From assembly GCA_028284925.1 (NCBI GenBank), contig JANQQT010000084.1, positions 1-46,923 on the forward strand: 46,923 nucleotides of DNA, given 5' to 3'. This DNA is from Phycisphaeraceae bacterium. Its GTDB lineage: Bacteria > Planctomycetota > Phycisphaerae > Phycisphaerales > Zrk34. The notes beneath the pieces are model-generated. The model made no database searches and was not told the origin of the DNA. It worked only from the letters and a program-made list of their open reading frames with translations. Of this stretch, positions 43,453 to 46,923 are shown piece after piece; the stretch's first letter is position 1; each line of letters starts with the position of its first letter. The position numbers were made by a program, and so were the translations under genes.

Positions 43453-44130
43453 ATGCCCACCCCAATCGCGCCCGATCTGTACATCATCGATGGTCAGATG
43501 AGGATCCTTTGCGCACCCATGACCATCCGCGCAACGGTTGTGCGCGCATCCGATGACCAGTTGGTTTTGATCAGCCCGGTTCCACTATCGGATGACGAGA
43601 TTCAGCGTATCAATGACCTTGGAAGGGTTACCGCCATTGTCGCACCGAATCTATTCCATCACCTGTTCATCAAGGGCGCCCTCGATGCGTTTCCGGACGC
43701 CAGGCTTTACGCTCCGCCGGGCCTTGATGCAAAGCGCCAAGACCTTACGATCGATACGACCCTTACGCAGGATACAGACCCCGCATGGGCGGATGTAATG
43801 CAGCAGACGCCGCTGCGGGGCACGCCGAAGATGAATGAATTCGTCTTCTTCCACGAAGCGTCACGCACGGTGATTGCGACGGACCTGGTATTTAACATCG
43901 ATCGTTCGTATCCGCGTCGCACAAAGGCGTTCATGCGACTCGCGGGGGCGTACAACAAGCTGGCCAATTCACGGATATTTCGATTGCTGATTAAGGATCG
44001 GGAGGCGTTTTGCGCGTCGGTTTTGCCGATCTTCGAGTGGGATTTTGATCGACTCATCATGGCGCATGGGAAAATCGTTGAGACGGGCGCGAAAGAAAAA
44101 CTACACGAAGCATTGGCACGTTTTCTCTAG
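43453..44130 (+). CDS. DUF4336 domain protein (metallo-beta-lactamase-like)
   Basis: A 225-residue protein matching the DUF4336 pattern: IDGQMRILCAPMTIRATVVRASDDQLVLISPVPLSDDEIQRI, then IVAPNLFHHLFIKGALDAFPDARLYAPPGL and FFHEASRTVIATDLVFNI. The fold is related to metallo-beta-lactamases, but the HxHxDH metal site is reduced (HHLF), so catalysis is uncertain. The function is unknown. AAGG lies 8 bases before the ATG. It is divergent from the HD-GYP gene and converges on the next gene with only a 13-base gap. It starts where the + strand turns from C-rich to G-rich. Confidence 0.8.
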   Translation: MPTPIAPDLYIIDGQMRILCAPMTIRATVVRASDDQLVLISPVPLSDDEIQRINDLGRVTAIVAPNLFHHLFIKGALDAFPDARLYAPPGLDAKRQDLTIDTTLTQDTDPAWADVMQQTPLRGTPKMNEFVFFHEASRTVIATDLVFNIDRSYPRRTKAFMRLAGAYNKLANSRIFRLLIKDREAFCASVLPIFEWDFDRLIMAHGKIVETGAKEKLHEALARFL

Positions 44131-44143
44131 CTGCATCGTTTTT

Positions 44144-44683
44144 TCAGCAACCCAGCGAATCGAATGCCCCGGCATTGGTTTTCAGGAATTCATCCCGCCA
44201 AACGTAATGTTCGAGCAAACCCTCCGCAGGCCATCCCAGGACGCGATATGCGACATAAAGTGCTTCTACAGATGCCAAACCGCGCTCCGGATCGTCACAG
44301 GCGGTCTGTTTCCGGGGATAGGCGGTACTGAAACCGTTAGGGATGGATCTGCGTTCGAGCGTTGTCAGGCGGTCAGCCATGCCACGTTCGATACGGGGGG
44401 CGAGGCGCCAGGTGCCATCAATCAGGACCAGGCCGCGAGCGACGTCGGCGTGGGACAGCTCGGGGCCATCAAGGGCGAGGCAGAGGTAATCTGACCAATC
44501 CGGGACAGAATTCAACCCATCCAGACGATCGGGAAATCGCGCAAAAACCAGGTCGGATCGGCTTTCCAGGCCCTTCAGGGAGCATTTGGACAGGCGCTCC
44601 TTGCGGTGGCGGATGATCACGGCCTTGGGATGCCGGGCCTCTTTACGGTTGGGATCACAGGATTGCGGCGACGAGTCGGCCAT
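44144..44683 (-). CDS. Tsr3/DTW-like (TDD superfamily) protein
   Basis: A 179-residue protein. The centre has IDGTW (88-92) in GLVLIDGTWRLAPRI, and further on GLASVEALYVAYRVLG (135-150), the two signatures shared by Tsr3 (rRNA aminocarboxypropyl transferase) and DTW-domain proteins (tRNA-uridine aminocarboxypropyl transferase). The N-terminal IIRHRKERLSKCSLKGL recalls Tsr3. Such enzymes transfer the acp group of S-adenosylmethionine to RNA bases. Which RNA is modified here cannot be decided from sequence. The C-terminal WRDEFLKTN is conserved-looking. No ribosome binding site is obvious before the ATG at 44683. Confidence 0.65.
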   Translation of the reverse strand: MADSSPQSCDPNRKEARHPKAVIIRHRKERLSKCSLKGLESRSDLVFARFPDRLDGLNSVPDWSDYLCLALDGPELSHADVARGLVLIDGTWRLAPRIERGMADRLTTLERRSIPNGFSTAYPRKQTACDDPERGLASVEALYVAYRVLGWPAEGLLEHYVWRDEFLKTNAGAFDSLGC

Positions 44684-44751
44684 GAAAAAGCATAGGTAAA
44701 CCGTCGGTATCGGACATCGCCAAAGAACGTCAAATCGTATAGGCTGGGGGT

Positions 44752-46014
44752 ATGGTCAAACGAAAGACGAGCGTGAAACACGATGCAAAGCGAGCTGAAG
44801 ACCTCGTGATGAAGATGATGGCGATTGAAGGCCCCCCCGGAAAAGAGTCGCGGGTCGTGGAGTTCATTATTGGAGAACTGATGGCGGCGGGATTAAAGAA
44901 ATCCGCGATTTCACGTGATTCCGCCCAAAAAAAGTCCTATTTGGGAGGGGAATGCGGGAACCTGATCGTGAAATTACCGGCGAGCAAGACATTCAAGGGG
45001 GTGGGGCGAAGGTTGTTGTCGGCGCATATGGATACCGTTCCGCTATGTGTGGGATCCCGACCCAAAAAGACGGGGAATCTGGTGAAGTCGGCGGATAAGA
45101 GAACGGCTTTGGGGGGTGATAACCGGTCAGGGTGTGCGGTGCTGCTATCGACACTGCTGACGATTCTGGATAAAGAGCTTGAGCACCCGCCGTTGACGTT
45201 TTTGTTCACGGCGCAGGAAGAAGTGGGGCTAAAGGGGGCGCAGCATGTGACGGTGTCCAAACTAGGCCCTGCGGGCACGGGATCGGCGAAAAAAGGTAAA
45301 AAACGCGGAAATCTACCGGTCATGGGATTTAATTTTGACGGGGCGCGGCCTGAGGAGCTGGTGGTTGGGGCGACCGGGGCTTATCGAATGGCGATTGAGA
45401 TACAAGGGCTAGCGTCGCACGCCGGAGGGCACCCTGAGGATGGGATATCGGCGATTTCGGTGGCCTCACTGGCGATTGCGGACCTGCACATAGAGGGATG
45501 GCATGGATTGGTGGAGAGAGGCGGGCCTGGGGGTGTATTGAGAGGGACGAGCAACGTGGGGGTGATAGAGGGAGGACATGCGACGAATGTGGTGACGGAT
45601 CATGTACGCATACGGGCGGAGGCGAGGTCGCATGACCGGAAATTCCGAAAAACCATCGTTGAAGCGTATAAAAAGGCGTTTTTGAAAGCTGCGAGGGAAG
45701 TTAAGAACGATGCGGGCCGAACGGCGAAGGTAAAGTTTGAAGTAAGGCACGACTATGAGTCGTACCGGATAGACACCGAGGATGAGGTGGTACAAATCGC
45801 GGCAGCGGCGGCGCGGGCGGCGGGGAAAGAACCCACTTTCCGGGTTGTAAACGGGGGTTTGGACTCGAATATGCTGAATCAGCACGGAATACCGACCGTG
45901 TCACTGGGCGCCGGGCAGCGGGGAATTCATACGGTGAAAGAACACCTAAAATTAAACGAATTTCAGAGAGCGTGTGCGATAGGATTGAATCTGGCGACCG
46001 CGAATCCCGCATAA
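44752..46014 (+). CDS. M20-family metallopeptidase, peptidase T-like
   Basis: A 420-residue di-zinc aminopeptidase of the M20 family, most like tripeptidase PepT and its relatives. Zinc and catalytic residues are His92 and Asp94 (SAHMDTVP), Asp123 (LGGDNRSGCAVLL), Glu156 as the general base and Glu157 as ligand (FTAQEEVGLKGA), Asp196 (GFNFDGARP) and a C-terminal His393 (GIHTVKEHL). A dimerisation domain lies between (IEIQGLASHAGGHPEDGISAI). All metal-site residues are intact. Substrates are probably short peptides; no signal peptide, so cytoplasmic. The ribosome binding site is weak (GGGGG just before ATG). A Lys/Gly-rich loop (about 170-188) is an unusual insert. Confidence 0.9.
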   Translation: MVKRKTSVKHDAKRAEDLVMKMMAIEGPPGKESRVVEFIIGELMAAGLKKSAISRDSAQKKSYLGGECGNLIVKLPASKTFKGVGRRLLSAHMDTVPLCVGSRPKKTGNLVKSADKRTALGGDNRSGCAVLLSTLLTILDKELEHPPLTFLFTAQEEVGLKGAQHVTVSKLGPAGTGSAKKGKKRGNLPVMGFNFDGARPEELVVGATGAYRMAIEIQGLASHAGGHPEDGISAISVASLAIADLHIEGWHGLVERGGPGGVLRGTSNVGVIEGGHATNVVTDHVRIRAEARSHDRKFRKTIVEAYKKAFLKAAREVKNDAGRTAKVKFEVRHDYESYRIDTEDEVVQIAAAAARAAGKEPTFRVVNGGLDSNMLNQHGIPTVSLGAGQRGIHTVKEHLKLNEFQRACAIGLNLATANPA

Positions 46015-46078
46015 TGAGCGAGAAAAACACTTTTTTTGGCCAAAAAACGAGCTTTTAGGATAAGAACTGGTATATGAA

Positions 46079-46923
46079 GTGAAGTCTTATCGTTGCAAAT
46101 CATGTAGTGTGGAAAGCCAGGATGATTCGGCGTTTCACAAATACCACCCGTCGATTAGGGGCGAGGCGGAGTTGTATTGTCAGGTGTGCTGGGCGAGACG
46201 TGAGAGGCGTATCCAGAAGCAGAGTATTGGGTTTACGGCGATTGTGGTGTTGCTTGGGCTGAGTTTGGCGACCGTCTTGCCGTTGGGTAGAGGCTCGGCG
46301 CTGGCTCAGTTGGCGTTGTATATCGTGGTTTTTGAGTTTCTGGGGACGATTTTGCATGAGTTTGGTCACGCGGGGATGGCGAGGCTGTTGGGGATGCGTG
46401 TGTATGAGATCAGTTTCGGGTCGGGGATGGTCCTGTGGAGTAAAAGGGTGGGGTATACGCGTTGGATGTTGTGTAATTATCCGATTTGTGGGCATGTGTT
46501 GGCGAGCGCGCAAAGCTTTGTATTTATTAGGCTTAGGGAGTTTTTGGTGACGGCGGCGGGCCCGGGGATGAATGCGATTTTGGCGCTGGTGGCCTATTAC
46601 GTTGGGGTGAAGGGGAATTGGCCGTCCGGGGATGGGGGTCTGGCGGAGATTACGGCGTGGCACATGATGTTCATGGTGAATTGTGTGATTGTGGTGTTTA
46701 ATGTGGTGCCTATGTATGGGTGGCGAGGGTTAGATGGGCCGGTTGGGGGTGAGAACAGGGTGGTGGGGGCGAATGACGGGATGTTGATGTTGATGGCGGT
46801 TTTTGGGTCAAGAAGGGTGATTGAGGGGTGGAAACAGGGGTGTACAGCACTGGATGTGAGGTATCACCTGGAGCGGGGGGAGTATGAGACGGCGGTGGAG
46901 CTGGCTGGGGGAAGGTTGGGGGA
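46079..46923 (+). CDS. Zinc-ribbon M50-family membrane metalloprotease (partial)
   Basis: A frame open from GTG 46079 to the window end (281 codons, no stop), so the gene is cut. The N-terminus is a zinc ribbon with Cys6/Cys9 (CKSC) and Cys34/Cys37 (CQVC). Membrane spans follow, and the second carries HEFGH (His93, Glu94, His97), the zinc site of site-2 type M50 proteases. The second metal ligand is probably in NVVPMYGWRGLDG. After TAAGPGMNAILALVAYYVG the chain continues with VFGSRRVIEGWKQG and a soluble part. GTG is assumed because no in-frame ATG lies before the zinc ribbon; the nearby ATG 46074 is out of frame. Substrate unknown. Confidence 0.8.
   Translation, partial: MKSYRCKSCSVESQDDSAFHKYHPSIRGEAELYCQVCWARRERRIQKQSIGFTAIVVLLGLSLATVLPLGRGSALAQLALYIVVFEFLGTILHEFGHAGMARLLGMRVYEISFGSGMVLWSKRVGYTRWMLCNYPICGHVLASAQSFVFIRLREFLVTAAGPGMNAILALVAYYVGVKGNWPSGDGGLAEITAWHMMFMVNCVIVVFNVVPMYGWRGLDGPVGGENRVVGANDGMLMLMAVFGSRRVIEGWKQGCTALDVRYHLERGEYETAVELAGGRLG

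Overview
The window looks like chromosome of a planctomycete-like bacterium (Planctomycetota, PVC group; class not resolvable by eye). The lineage markers are a DUF1501 protein with a Tat signal next to a DUF1549/DUF1553 protein with the C-x4-CH motif, a secreted sulfatase, a very large alpha-2-macroglobulin (A2M)-like protein with an aromatic-rich insert, and many single-membrane-span proteins of unknown function. I found no rRNA, tRNA, CRISPR array, transposase or phage gene. The content is mainly housekeeping plus lineage-specific secreted proteins.

Layout. 0.6-5.5 kb (+): BamB/PQQ-like lipoprotein, purH, a DapA-family aldolase/synthase and an oligopeptide-type ABC ATPase. 5.7-9.9 kb: four proteins of unknown function, each with predicted membrane segments, on both strands. 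10.1-12.8 kb (+): formylglycine-type sulfatase, then a family 2 glycosyltransferase with a consensus sigma-70 promoter and a clear terminator. 12.9-25.8 kb (almost all -): DnaJ/CbpA-like chaperone, TIM-barrel isomerase-like protein, [fdhD on +], aat, a zinc-ribbon acidic protein, dinB, the DUF1501 and DUF1549/1553 pair, hslV, a secreted PDZ protein, and an anti-sigma-like protein overlapping an ECF sigma factor. 26.0-29.6 kb: rpmB (-) divergent from rpsU, rsfS, panD and a sensor histidine kinase (+). 29.6-34.1 kb (-): proS, a secreted protein of unknown function and a zinc alcohol dehydrogenase. 34.5-40.9 kb (+): a 2131-residue TPR/A2M protein ending in a strong terminator. 41.2-46.9 kb: RraA-like protein, HD-GYP protein, DUF4336 protein, a Tsr3/DTW-like protein, a peptidase T-like M20 peptidase and a zinc-ribbon M50 protease cut by the window edge.

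How genes fit together. The ECF sigma and membrane-spanning anti-sigma candidate are translationally coupled and sit just upstream of a secreted PDZ protein, which suggests an envelope-stress module. rpmB, rpsU and rsfS form a ribosome block. DUF1501 and DUF1549/1553 form the usual planctomycete pair. The A2M-like protein keeps the macroglobulin layout but has lost the Cys and Gln of the thioester, so it cannot trap proteases covalently. Strand composition is striking: the + strand is G-rich at both ends of the window and C-rich from about 26 to 43 kb whatever the gene direction, with an abrupt switch near 43.3 kb. No single unprecedented system stands out. The best leads are the thioester-less TPR/A2M protein, the sigma/anti-sigma/PDZ module, the skew switch, and the zinc-ribbon membrane proteins.
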